A DNA stretch of 64,000 nucleotides, taken from Bradyrhizobium canariense (GTDB lineage: Bacteria; Pseudomonadota; Alphaproteobacteria; Rhizobiales; Xanthobacteraceae). Shown in pieces: positions 42,306 through 50,279 of the stretch. The translations under genes were made by a program, and so were the position numbers. The stretch is taken from positions 1 through 64,000 of the forward strand of contig NZ_VSST01000044.1 of the NCBI RefSeq assembly GCF_019402665.1, in the 5' to 3' direction. Below the pieces are notes generated by a model. It was given only the letters and a program-made list of their open reading frames with translations, was not told the origin of the DNA and searched no databases. Within the stretch, counting starts at the first letter, position 1; every line of letters begins with the position of its first letter.

Positions 42306-42566
42306 ATGATCCGCACGAAGATTGCCGTCGCGGCCGCGCTGGTGTCGGCGGCGGCCTTGATGCCGACGATGGCGCAGGCGCAGTTTTCCGAGCCCGCGGC
42401 CTATCAGGCTGCCCATCCCGACCGCGACGTTCTGAATGGCGGCCAGCTCACACCCGCCGCGCGCGGGGCCCGCGGCGAGTCCGTCGCGCCGAGCGAAGCC
42501 TATGCGGCCTATCCGTCCCCCGTCGCACCAGTCGTTCGCTCGCGGCATCGCCGTCAGCATCGATAA
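42306..42566 (+). CDS. Small exported protein of unknown function
   Basis: The 86-residue product has a clear Sec signal peptide (about 1-26, cleavage after AQA). The mature part is 60 residues, rich in Ala, Pro and Arg, with a conserved-looking DRDVLNGGQLTPAARGA segment and a basic tail ending RHRRQHR. AGAAGGAC lies six bases upstream. It ends 6 bases from the convergent MocR gene. I do not recognise a family; small periplasmic proteins with this pattern are frequent in Bradyrhizobium. Confidence 0.75.
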   Translation: MIRTKIAVAAALVSAAALMPTMAQAQFSEPAAYQAAHPDRDVLNGGQLTPAARGARGESVAPSEAYAAYPSPVAPVVRSRHRRQHR

Positions 42567-42572
42567 GTATTG

Positions 42573-43943
42573 CTAGACGATCTGTCTGGTGTCGGCGGGG
42601 CTGTGCAGCGCGCTCACGAGGATGCGTAGCGCTTCCGTCAATTCCGCCCTGTTGCGCGCCGCGCCAAGCGAGACGCGTGCCGCGTGTGGCGGCGTTCCGT
42701 CGACGGTGAAGGCCTCGCCGGCGACGACGGCTAGTCCATTCCGCAGGAGATGCGCCGCGACGTCGGCGCGGCCCTCCGGCAGCCGTAGCCACAGATGGTG
42801 AGCGGCGGGTTTGGCCTGGAACTCGAATCCTTTGAGCGCCCGTTGCGCGAGCTGCTGGCGGCCGACCGCCTCGCTCCTGATGGCGGTGATGATGCGGTCG
42901 GCGATCCCGGTCTCGATCCAATGCGTCACCAGCGCGACCATCAGCGGTGCCGGCATCTGCACCGTCGCCTGCAAAGAGTTGCGCATCTCCCGCTGCGAGC
43001 TGCTGTCGGGCGTCACCAGATAGGCGACCCGTAGCGCGGGCGCGATGCATTTCGACAGCGTGGTCGCGAGATATGTCCGTTCCGGAATGAGATTGGCGAT
43101 CGGCGATGCCGAGCGATCGAGCAGCCCGTAGGCGTCATCCTCGATCAGAATCGTATCGGCATCGTTGATGATTTTTGCGATGGCGCCGCGGCGCTCGGGA
43201 AGAAGCGTCGCGGTGGTCGGATTGTGCAGCGTCGGAATGAGATAGACCGCTTTCGGTCTATGCGTGCGGCAAGCTTCCGCCAGCGCGTCGGGCAGGATGC
43301 CGCCGTCATCCATGGCGACGCCGACGAGCTTGACTCCGAGCCGCGCCGCGGCGGCCTTGATGCCGGGGAAGGTGAGGGCCTCCGTCAGCACCACGTCGCC
43401 GGGCCGGGCGAGATGGGCGAGTAGGTTGAACAGAATGGTCTGCGCGCCGGGAAAGATCACGAGCCTGTCGGCATGCGCATGCGGCACGCGTGCCCGCATC
43501 CACCGCGCCGCGACCTCGCGCTCATGTGCGCTGCCGCCGGGCGGCTGGTAGTTGAGATGCGCCGTCAGACCCGATTGCGCGCGGATGGCGTCCATCCCGG
43601 CGATGATGCGCTCGTCGAGCTGCGCTTCGAGAGGCTGCGGCGGCACGTTCATCGAGAGGTCAATCGCGACGGGATGCGGCAGGTCGACCGCGCGGCGCGC
43701 GCTGGTCTCCGACACGAACGAGCCCTGGCCGACCCGGGCCTCCATGATGCCGCGGCGCCGCGCCTCGGTGTAGGCGCGCGTCACCGTGGTGAGGTCGACG
43801 CCGAGCGCCTTTGCCAGCGCCCGCTGCGTCGGCAATTGTTGGCCGCGCACCAGCCGGCCGGCGGCGATGTCGGCCTCCATGGCCTCGACGATGCGCTGAT
43901 AGCGCGGCCCGCTCAGCTCCGAGATTGTAGGGGTCCAATCCAT
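42573..43943 (-). CDS. MocR-type regulator (GntR winged helix fused to aminotransferase)
   Basis: The 456-residue protein has an N-terminal GntR winged helix (about 11-78: RYQRIVEAMEADIAAGRL, LPTQRALAKALGVDLTTV) fused to a fold type I aminotransferase-like domain with the cofactor aspartate at 269 or 270 and Schiff-base lysine K298 in TTLSKCIAP. MocR proteins sense PLP or an amino compound and control PLP, GABA, taurine or ectoine genes. The divergent DUF983 gene is 49 bases away, and an inverted repeat lies between them. Confidence 0.93.
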   Translation of the reverse strand: MDWTPTISELSGPRYQRIVEAMEADIAAGRLVRGQQLPTQRALAKALGVDLTTVTRAYTEARRRGIMEARVGQGSFVSETSARRAVDLPHPVAIDLSMNVPPQPLEAQLDERIIAGMDAIRAQSGLTAHLNYQPPGGSAHEREVAARWMRARVPHAHADRLVIFPGAQTILFNLLAHLARPGDVVLTEALTFPGIKAAAARLGVKLVGVAMDDGGILPDALAEACRTHRPKAVYLIPTLHNPTTATLLPERRGAIAKIINDADTILIEDDAYGLLDRSASPIANLIPERTYLATTLSKCIAPALRVAYLVTPDSSSQREMRNSLQATVQMPAPLMVALVTHWIETGIADRIITAIRSEAVGRQQLAQRALKGFEFQAKPAAHHLWLRLPEGRADVAAHLLRNGLAVVAGEAFTVDGTPPHAARVSLGAARNRAELTEALRILVSALHSPADTRQIV

Positions 43944-43967
43944 GCAATTAAGGCCTATATCCTTTGA

Positions 43968-43981
43968 ATGTATGGATACAT
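43968..43981. promoter_or_regulatory. Inverted repeat ATGTAT-GG-ATACAT between MocR and DUF983 genes
   Basis: ATGTAT (43968-43973) and ATACAT (43976-43981) flank GG. It lies 25 bases before the MocR start and 12 bases before the DUF983 start, in the only intergenic space the two genes share. The AT-rich symmetry makes it a candidate MocR operator or an overlapping promoter element. Confidence 0.4.
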
Positions 43982-43992
43982 GATATTATTGT

Positions 43993-44460
43993 ATGGGTCG
44001 TAGAAAAGGAAGAGGTGGGGTCATGGCGACCGGTTCAGTCTCTCTGGCAAAAGCGATGTGGCGCGGATTTCGCGGCAAGTGCCCGAACTGCGGCGAAGGC
44101 CATGCGTTCGGCCGTTTCCTGAAGGTGGCGGATACCTGTGACCATTGCGGCGAGGAGCTGTTCCACCAGCGCGCCGACGATTTTCCGGCTTATCTCGTGA
44201 TGGTCGTCGTCGGCCATCTCGTGGTCCCGGCAATCCTCGCGGTGGAGACCGCCTATGCCCCAGCAGTTTGGCTGCAACTGGCGGTGTGGCTGCCGGTGAC
44301 CCTGTTCGCTTCGCTCGCGCTGCTGCAGCCGACCAAGGGTGCCATCGTCGGGCTGCAATGGCAGATCGGCATGCACGGTTTTGAGGCGGGCAAGCTGCGG
44401 CGTGAAGCCGGTCGGCCTGCACCCGTGCTCGTGAAGGTGAACGCGCCGCGCGCAGCTTAA
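43993..44460 (+). CDS. DUF983 membrane protein with two CxxC zinc-ribbon motifs
   Basis: The 155-residue protein has CPNCGEGHAF and CDHCGEEL (two CxxC pairs, about 31-56), a conserved ADDFPAYLVM and two membrane helices (about 68-90 and 95-112). DUF983 is widespread in alphaproteobacteria, often near cytochrome oxidase or Nudix genes; its function is unknown. The start could be ATG 44023 instead of 43993. It is divergent from the MocR gene. Confidence 0.88.
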   Translation: MGRRKGRGGVMATGSVSLAKAMWRGFRGKCPNCGEGHAFGRFLKVADTCDHCGEELFHQRADDFPAYLVMVVVGHLVVPAILAVETAYAPAVWLQLAVWLPVTLFASLALLQPTKGAIVGLQWQIGMHGFEAGKLRREAGRPAPVLVKVNAPRAA

Positions 44461-44520
44461 GGGACCGCAGCGTTTACATCGCGCGCTCGCCCGCTACACT
44501 CCATCGTACAAACAAGAACG

Positions 44521-45246
44521 ATGGAAACGCCGATGGCCGCAAGCTCAAAAACCTTCCTGCTTTGTCACGGCGCGTGGTCTGGCGGGTGGGCCTGGAAGAA
44601 GATGCATCCGCTGATGGCGCAGGCCGGCCACCGCCTGATTGCGCCGACCTATACCGGGCTCGGCGAGCGCGCGCATCTGGCCAGTGCCGCGATCGATCTC
44701 GACACGCATATCCAGGACATTCTCAACGTCATCAGGTTCGAGGATCTCAGCGACATCGTGCTGCTCGGCCACAGCTATGGCGGCATGGTCGCCACCGGCG
44801 TCGCCGATCGCGCGCGCGAGCGGGTGACGCAATTGATCTACCTCGACGCCTTCGTGCCGCGTGACGGCCAGTCGCTGTTCGATCTCCATGAGGGCGGGCG
44901 CGAGCCGATGCGCAAGGCGGCAAGCTCAGGCGACGGCTACCGCATCCCGCCGAACCCGCCGCCGCCGGACACGCCGCAGGCCGATCTCGACTGGCTCAAC
45001 GCCCGCCGGATCAACATGCCGATCAAATGTTTCGAGACAAAGCTGAAGCTCGAAGGTAGCGAGCCGGCGATGCCGCGCAGCTACATCTATTGCACGCGCA
45101 TTCCGCCGGGCGACGTGTTCGGGCAATTCGCGAGGCGCACGAGGAGCGAGGACGGCTGGCGTTTTGTCGAGCTCGACGCCAGCCACGCGCCGAACGTGAC
45201 AGCGCCGGACGCGCTGATGGGCGTATTGCAAGAGATCGTCGGATAG
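44521..45246 (+). CDS. Alpha/beta-fold hydrolase
   Basis: The 241-residue protein opens with FLLCHGAWSGGWAWKK, has the nucleophile elbow GHSYGG and a late histidine in ASHAPN, which completes the serine triad. This subgroup resembles plant salicylate- and MES-type esterases and bacterial esterases. Substrate is unknown. ATG 44521 or ATG 44533 may be the start. A hairpin follows the gene and rnpB lies convergently downstream. Confidence 0.88.
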   Translation: METPMAASSKTFLLCHGAWSGGWAWKKMHPLMAQAGHRLIAPTYTGLGERAHLASAAIDLDTHIQDILNVIRFEDLSDIVLLGHSYGGMVATGVADRARERVTQLIYLDAFVPRDGQSLFDLHEGGREPMRKAASSGDGYRIPPNPPPPDTPQADLDWLNARRINMPIKCFETKLKLEGSEPAMPRSYIYCTRIPPGDVFGQFARRTRSEDGWRFVELDASHAPNVTAPDALMGVLQEIVG

Positions 45247-45262
45247 TGAGCGCCCAAATGGT

Positions 45263-45295
45263 GAGGGGCTCGATGCGGTCAGCATCGAACCCCTC
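45263..45295. terminator. Bidirectional terminator-like hairpin
   Basis: GAGGGGCTCGATGC and GCATCGAACCCCTC form a 14-base stem with one mismatch around a 5-base loop. It sits 16 bases after the hydrolase stop and just beyond the 3' end of rnpB on the opposite strand, so it may end both transcripts. No long T-run follows on either strand. Confidence 0.6.
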
Positions 45296-45302
45296 GTTGC
45301 AA

Positions 45303-45736
45303 GATATCAGCCGGCCTGTAAGCCGGGTTCTGTAAGGCACCGTCCGCTTGCGCGAACGATACGTGACGGCCATTCCTCTGGGACCATGTTTGCACATGGC
45401 CTCGAGCAACCTACCCGGACGGCGGGCCTGACATCGCCCCGCGGCGTTATCGCTTTCGCGAACAGCCCGCTACGCCGTCCCTATTCGGTTTTGCTCCCGG
45501 TGGGGTTTACCATGCCGGCTCCGTTGCCGCAGCCGCGGTGCGCTCTTACCGCACCTTTTCACCCTTACCTGCCTACGCAGCTTGCGCTGCGAAGGCGGGC
45601 GGTTCGTTCTCTGTGGCACTTTCCCTGGGGTCGCCCCCGCCGGACGTTATCCGGCACCGTATGTCAAGGGAGCCCGGACTTTCCTCCCCGGCGGCCTTTC
45701 GGCACCTGCCGGAGCGGCCGTCCGGCCGACTGACGG
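45303..45736 (-). ncRNA. rnpB: RNase P RNA, bacterial class A
   Basis: On the minus strand the RNA contains the universal 5' segment GAGGAAAGTCCGGGC (complement of 45672-45686) and the conserved 3' part with AGAACCCGGCTTACAGGCCGG. P1 is formed by CAGTCGGCC (complement of 45724-45732) and GGCCGGCTG (near 45308-45316). It is the catalytic RNA that matures tRNA 5' ends. A TTGACG hexamer (complement of 45765-45770) lies about 35 bases upstream of the expected 5' end and is a likely -35 element. The ends are estimated to within about 10 bases. No protein gene is supported here. Confidence 0.93.
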
Positions 45737-45882
45737 GGCAGGCATGGGGCATTTATGACGGTTCCGTCAAGCTGATATCGCCGCGTATGCGGCCTGCAAA
45801 TAATTTATCCTGAAGATGTCGTTTGGTGTGTGTCCCGTTCGACTGGATGTCGGCGATCCCGCCGAACAACAGGAGTTAAGCA

Positions 45883-46236
45883 ATGCAGTATCTGCTGCTG
45901 ATCTACCGGAACGAAGCGAAATTGGTCAACATGTCCCCCGCGGACCGTCAGGCAGTGACGGCGGAATACGGCGCTTATACGCAGTCCATCGTCCAGAGCG
46001 GTCATTTCAAGGCTGGCGACGGACTTCAGCCGACCACGACGGCAACCACCGTGCGCGTGCGCGAGGGCAAGACCCTGACGACCGACGGCCCGTTCGCGGA
46101 AACCCGCGAGCAACTCGGCGGCTATTATCTGGTCGAGGCCAAGGATCTCGACACCGCCATTGCGCTAGCGGCGCGAATTCCCGAGGCCAGGGAAGGGTCG
46201 ATCGAGGTCAGGCCCGTGATGATCTACAACAAGTGA
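45883..46236 (+). CDS. YCII/DGPF-family protein
   Basis: The 117-residue protein belongs to the YCII-related family: MQYLLLIYRNE first strand, a central TDGPFAETREQLGGYYLVE motif (DGPF core at about 68-71) and a C-terminal EGSIEVRPVM strand. DGPF proteins are small ferredoxin-like-fold proteins of unclear activity, regularly encoded beside ECF42 sigma factors. Its stop overlaps the GTG start of the sigma gene (GTGA), indicating coupled translation. Confidence 0.93.
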   Translation: MQYLLLIYRNEAKLVNMSPADRQAVTAEYGAYTQSIVQSGHFKAGDGLQPTTTATTVRVREGKTLTTDGPFAETREQLGGYYLVEAKDLDTAIALAARIPEAREGSIEVRPVMIYNK

Positions 46237-47468
46237 TCTCTCCTGCCGAGATCGACAGGATCTTCCGCGACGAGGCGGGGCGGGCGCTGGCCACGCTGAT
46301 CCGCCTCGTCGGCGATTTCGATCTTGCCGAGGACGCGCTCCAGGACGCCTTTGCGGTGGCACTGGAGCGCTGGCCGGCGTGCGAGGTCCCCGACAATGCG
46401 CGTGCCTGGCTGGTCAATGTCGCCAGGCACAAGGCGATCGACCGTATCAGGCGCCAGGCCGTCTTCCGCGGCAAGGAGCAGGCGCTCGTCCACGAGCTCG
46501 AGCTGAACGCGCAAGCGCCCGCCGAGCCGCCGGCGACGCTCGACGACGATATGCTGCGGCTGATCTTCACCTGCTGCCATCCTGCATTTGCGCCCGAAGT
46601 CCAGGTCGCGCTGACGCTGCGCACCGTCTGCGGGCTCTCCACGGCGCAGGTCGCGCGCGCCTTCCTGGTCGGCGAAGAAGCCATGGCGCAGCGTCTGGTC
46701 CGCGCCAAACAGAAGATCCGACTCGCCGGCATTCCCTATGAGGTCCCCGAGCGCGACACGCTGGTGCCGCGGCTCGACGGTGTGCTTGCCGTGATCTATC
46801 TGGTCTTCACCGAAGGCTATGTGGCGACGTCGGGTGCGGATTTGATGCGGCCCGATCTTGCGGCCGAGGCGATCCGGCTTGGCCGCTTGCTCGACCGGCT
46901 GTTACCCGATCGCGCCGGGATCAAGGGCCTGCTGGCGCTAATGCTGCTGCACGATGCGCGCCGCGCAGGGCGCCAGACCGCCGCCGGCGACATCGTGCTG
47001 CTGGAAGAGCAGGATCGTTCGCGGTGGGACCATGCACAGATCGAGGAGGGTCTGCGCCTGGTCGACGACGCGCTGCGCGTGCCCGGCCGGCCGCAGCCCT
47101 ACGCAGTACAAGCCGCGATCGCCGCGCTGCATGCGCGTGCGCCGAGCTATGAGCAGACAGACTGGCCGCAGATTGCCGGGCTCTACGAGGTCCTGCTGCG
47201 GATCAACCCATCTCCGGTGATCGAGCTTAACCACGCGGCGGCGGTGTCGATGGTCGATGGGCCCGCGCGCGCACTCGATCTCGTGGATGCGACCGCCGCA
47301 CGCGGCGGGCTTCATGGCTACGAGCTGCTGCCAGCGGTGCGGGCGGATCTATTGCGGCGGCTCGGCCGCAATGAGGAGGCGCGCGAGGCCTATCGCGCGG
47401 CGACGGAAGCGACGCAGCTCGAGCCGCTGCGACGACTTTATGCGCGAAGGATGCGGGAGATGGAGTAG
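46233..47468 (+). CDS. ECF42-type RNA polymerase sigma factor with C-terminal TPR extension
   Basis: The 411-residue protein has sigma region 2 (about 25-80: LVGDFDLAEDALQDAFAVAL ... WLVNVARHKAIDRIRR) and region 4 (about 120-165: LRTVCGLSTAQVARAFLVG). About 230 residues follow with the family motif YLVFTEGY and TPR-like helices. This is the ECF42 (DUF6596-type) arrangement, in which the extension is needed for activity and no classical anti-sigma is encoded. GTG 46233 gives the family-length N-terminus. Confidence 0.93.
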   Translation: MISPAEIDRIFRDEAGRALATLIRLVGDFDLAEDALQDAFAVALERWPACEVPDNARAWLVNVARHKAIDRIRRQAVFRGKEQALVHELELNAQAPAEPPATLDDDMLRLIFTCCHPAFAPEVQVALTLRTVCGLSTAQVARAFLVGEEAMAQRLVRAKQKIRLAGIPYEVPERDTLVPRLDGVLAVIYLVFTEGYVATSGADLMRPDLAAEAIRLGRLLDRLLPDRAGIKGLLALMLLHDARRAGRQTAAGDIVLLEEQDRSRWDHAQIEEGLRLVDDALRVPGRPQPYAVQAAIAALHARAPSYEQTDWPQIAGLYEVLLRINPSPVIELNHAAAVSMVDGPARALDLVDATAARGGLHGYELLPAVRADLLRRLGRNEEAREAYRAATEATQLEPLRRLYARRMREME

Positions 47469-47481
47469 TCGCCACATACTC

Positions 47482-47569
47482 CGTCATTGCGAGGAGCGCT
47501 TGCGACGAAGCAATCCAGACTGCTTCCGCGGAGGCAGTCTGGATTGCTTCGCTTCGCTCGCAATGACGG
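47482..47569. repeat. Dispersed palindromic repeat, family B, copy 2
   Basis: Left arm CGTCATTGCGAGGAGCGCTT and GCGACGAAGCAATCCAGACT, right arm AGTCTGGATTGCTTCGCTTC and GCTCGCAATGACGG. Clearly related to 7703-7790. It fills the gap between the sigma-factor stop and the convergent amidase gene. Confidence 0.9.
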
Positions 47570-47587
47570 GGTGCGTGGCAGTCGCCG

Positions 47588-48451
47588 TCACTTCGACGCG
47601 ACCGTCGTTCCCTCCGCCGGCAAGCTTCCCAACAGTGCCTGCAAGGTCGACAGCGTCGAGTGATCCGCGACCCCATCCAGTCGCGCCGGGCGGAAATGGC
47701 GCTGGAACGCGGTGACGACTTCCATGGTCGCGCCGTCGTATTTGCCGGTGAGGGGAACGCCGTAGCCGTATCTGGCGAGCGCCTGCTGCAGGCTCAGCAC
47801 CTCGTCGCTGATGGTGCCGAGCATCAGGCTCTCGCCGCGTACGACCGGCGCGGGCGTGACCCAGTGGCCGACCCCGGAATTGGCCAGCGAATGCCACGGA
47901 AATTTTTCGCCGGGATCTTTCTTGCGCGCAGGCGCCACGTCGGAATGGCCGAGAACCCGGTGCGCGGGCACCTTGCGGCGGAGCATGATGCCGCGGCACA
48001 GCGCGATCACGGCGGCGATCTGGCGCAGCGGAAACTCCGGATAGCCCCAATCGTGGCCGCGATTGACGATCTCGATCCCGATCGAGCAGGAATTGATGTC
48101 GTCCTCGCCGGACCAGGACGAGACGCCGGCATGCCAGGCACGCCTGGCCTCCGGCACGCATTGCACGATGCGGCCGTCCTCCAGCACGACATAATGTGCC
48201 GACACCTCGGTGCCAGCCGAGCAGAGCCGCGCCAGCGCACCTTCGACGTCGGGCATGCCGGTGTAATGCAGCACGATCATGTCGGGCTGCCGGCCCTTGT
48301 TGCGGTCGCCGTGGTTCGGTGAGGGGATGATGTCGGAGACGATCGAGGAATCCGGCTCGAACGTCCGCATGTTCGCGGCGGCCTTGGGAACCGGGAGAAC
48401 GCGTTGACGCTTCGAATCAGATCCAGACGGCGTGGACGAACCGGACGACAT
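47588..48451 (-). CDS. N-acetylmuramoyl-L-alanine amidase (AmpD type) with peptidoglycan-binding domain
   Basis: The protein has an Amidase_2 domain with zinc ligands H62 (IVLHYTG), H169 (RVLGHSD) and D179 (KKDPGEKFPW), followed by a C-terminal peptidoglycan-binding three-helix domain (about 210-275: EVLSLQQALARYGYGVPLTG). It cleaves the MurNAc-L-Ala bond of anhydro-muropeptides or sacculus. No signal peptide is visible, so it is probably a cytoplasmic recycling amidase, which suits the murQ operon at the other end of the window. The start may be the ATG at 48370; the one used gives 287 residues. Divergent from the dcw cluster. Confidence 0.92.
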   Translation of the reverse strand: MSSGSSTPSGSDSKRQRVLPVPKAAANMRTFEPDSSIVSDIIPSPNHGDRNKGRQPDMIVLHYTGMPDVEGALARLCSAGTEVSAHYVVLEDGRIVQCVPEARRAWHAGVSSWSGEDDINSCSIGIEIVNRGHDWGYPEFPLRQIAAVIALCRGIMLRRKVPAHRVLGHSDVAPARKKDPGEKFPWHSLANSGVGHWVTPAPVVRGESLMLGTISDEVLSLQQALARYGYGVPLTGKYDGATMEVVTAFQRHFRPARLDGVADHSTLSTLQALLGSLPAEGTTVASK

Positions 48452-48651
48452 AAACAGCTCGAGACAGACAGAGAGTGGGCCAAGCCCTTCTCTTTACTAT
48501 TCCTTTACCCTCCACCGTGCGCAACCGCGCGACGAGGTTAACGGATGCATTTTGGCGCATGTGTGTGGATGAAGCATCACCGCCGCGTCAGCTTTTCGAC
48601 TTGTCGCGAGCCGATCAACGCTTTCTTAACGCTAAGGGCCGTTACTGAGAG

Positions 48652-48897
48652 ATGAAGAGCCGACCCGCGTCCGGAGGCGGCCAAAGCGTATTTTGGCTCG
48701 AAATCCCATGGCTGCCCGACAAATTCCAAAGGGAATACTGGGTTGGTGGCCCGGGACGATCGGGCACGGTAACCATGCTGGACGGGGATTGGGTCGTGGA
48801 ACCGCCGCGACGCGGAATCATTCGAGGCGTTATGAGCTTGTTCGTCCCCGATCTCACTTGGGAGTCCGGCGGGGCGATCGGCAGGCTTGGCGCATGA
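48652..48897 (+). CDS. Possible 81-residue leader ORF ending in ATGA overlap with rsmH
   Basis: An open frame of 81 codons runs from ATG 48652 to a TGA that overlaps the rsmH start (ATGA). The product has no recognisable domain and is rich in Gly, Arg and Trp. It occupies the place where mraZ is often found in other bacteria, but it shows no MraZ (AbrB-fold) motif. GAGAG lies too close to its start for an ideal ribosome site. The 5' region also has two GANTC methylation sites (48815-48819 and 48862-48866). It may be untranslated leader. Confidence 0.3.
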   Translation: MKSRPASGGGQSVFWLEIPWLPDKFQREYWVGGPGRSGTVTMLDGDWVVEPPRRGIIRGVMSLFVPDLTWESGGAIGRLGA

Positions 48898-49883
48898 GCT
48901 CGGCTCCGCACATCCCCGTTCTTGGCCGTGAGGCCATCGACCACCTCGCCCCACGCGAGGGCGGCCTTTACATCGACGCGACCTTTGGCGCGGGCGGCTA
49001 CAGCCGCGCGATCCTCGACATGCCGGGAACCCGGGTGATTGCCATTGATCGCGACCGTACTGCGATCGCAGGCGGCGCCGAGCTGGTCGAACGCTCGGCG
49101 GGCCGGCTGACGCTGGTTGAAGATCGCTTCTCCAACCTCGCCGAAATCTGCGCGGCTCAAGGCGTCGATGGCATCGACGGCGTCGTGATGGACGTCGGGG
49201 TGTCCTCGATGCAGCTCGACCAGGCCGGCCGCGGCTTCTCGTTCCGCCTCGATGGTCCGCTCGACATGCGGATGGGGCAGGCGGGCCCGACTGCGGCCGA
49301 TGTCGTCGCGCGCGCCTCGGAAGGCGATCTCGCCGACATCATCTATCTCCTCGGCGAAGAGCGGCAGTCGCGCCGGATCGCCCGCGCCGTCGTCGCCGAC
49401 CGGCAGGAGACGCCGTTCACGACCACACGCGCGCTCGCCGATCTCGTCGGCAGGGTGGTTCGTTCCAAGCCTGGCGATATTCACCCGGCGACGCGGACGT
49501 TCCAGGCCCTGCGCATCTTCGTCAACGAAGAGCTCGAGGAACTCCAGAACGCACTCATCGCCGCCGAGCGTGTGCTCAAGCCGGGCGGTCGCCTCGTGGT
49601 CGTCTCGTTCCATTCGCTGGAAGACCGCATCGTCAAGAATTTCTTCGTCGAGCGCAGCAAGACAGGTGGCGGCTCACGCCATTTGCCGGAAGTGTCTCAG
49701 GCGGTGCCGAGCTTCCAGCTGCTGACGCGGCGGCCGGTGATCGCGGGCGAGGACGAAGTCGCGCATAACCCGCGCGCGCGCTCTGCAAAACTGCGCGCCG
49801 CCGAACGCACCTCGGCGCCCGCGCATGACGATCGCGAGCAATCGTCCTGGCCAAAACTCTCCGACGTCATGAGAGGTGGCTAG
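48894..49883 (+). CDS. rsmH: 16S rRNA (cytosine(1402)-N4)-methyltransferase RsmH (MraW)
   Basis: The 329-residue protein begins SSAPHIPVLGREAIDHLAPR, has the SAM-binding loop DATFGAGGYS, the family segment MDVGVSSMQLDQAGRGFSFR and the FQALRIFVNEELEEL stretch, and ends with HNPRARSAKLRAAER. It methylates C1402 in 16S rRNA and is the first conserved gene of the dcw cluster. ATG 48894 is the only start that gives the usual N-terminus. ftsL follows after 3 bases. Confidence 0.96.
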   Translation: MSSAPHIPVLGREAIDHLAPREGGLYIDATFGAGGYSRAILDMPGTRVIAIDRDRTAIAGGAELVERSAGRLTLVEDRFSNLAEICAAQGVDGIDGVVMDVGVSSMQLDQAGRGFSFRLDGPLDMRMGQAGPTAADVVARASEGDLADIIYLLGEERQSRRIARAVVADRQETPFTTTRALADLVGRVVRSKPGDIHPATRTFQALRIFVNEELEELQNALIAAERVLKPGGRLVVVSFHSLEDRIVKNFFVERSKTGGGSRHLPEVSQAVPSFQLLTRRPVIAGEDEVAHNPRARSAKLRAAERTSAPAHDDREQSSWPKLSDVMRGG

Positions 49884-49886
49884 CGC

Positions 49887-50279
49887 ATGCGCTTCATCCA
49901 CCTGCTCGTCATTGGCGCGCTGATCTTCGCGGCGGCCTATGTCTATAGGATCAAGATGGACTCCACGGCGCGCACCGAAAAGGTGCTGCGGCTGCATGCG
50001 GAGATCCGCGAGCAGCGCGATGCGATCGCGGCGCTGCGCTCCGAATGGGCGAAGCTCGATGCGCCGCTGCGCCTGCAGGGCCTGTCCGACCGGCATCTGC
50101 AGCTCAAGCCGGTCAACGGCACGCAATATGATTCACTGAAGAACTTGCCCGAGCGTCCGCCGCGGATGTTCAGGCCGGGCGAGCCGGATCCGATCGGCGC
50201 CATGCTCAATACCATCGAAGCCGCCAGCGATCCCGATAACGTGACGGGCTCCGTGCCTCAGCCCGAGGACAAGCCATGA
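49887..50279 (+). CDS. ftsL: Cell division protein FtsL
   Basis: The 130-residue bitopic protein has a single N-terminal membrane helix (about 3-20), a periplasmic coiled coil (about 28-55: LRLHAEIREQRDAIAALRSE), the LSDRHLQLKPVNGTQYD motif typical for alphaproteobacterial FtsL, and an acidic Pro-rich tail. It acts in the FtsQLB complex that activates the FtsWI septal synthase. GAGGTGG precedes the start. It overlaps ftsI by 4 bases. Confidence 0.92.
   Translation: MRFIHLLVIGALIFAAAYVYRIKMDSTARTEKVLRLHAEIREQRDAIAALRSEWAKLDAPLRLQGLSDRHLQLKPVNGTQYDSLKNLPERPPRMFRPGEPDPIGAMLNTIEAASDPDNVTGSVPQPEDKP

Noticed and set aside
45386..45813. Plus-strand frames over the RNase P RNA region
   Set aside because: They overlap conserved RNase P RNA segments on the minus strand and have no protein features.
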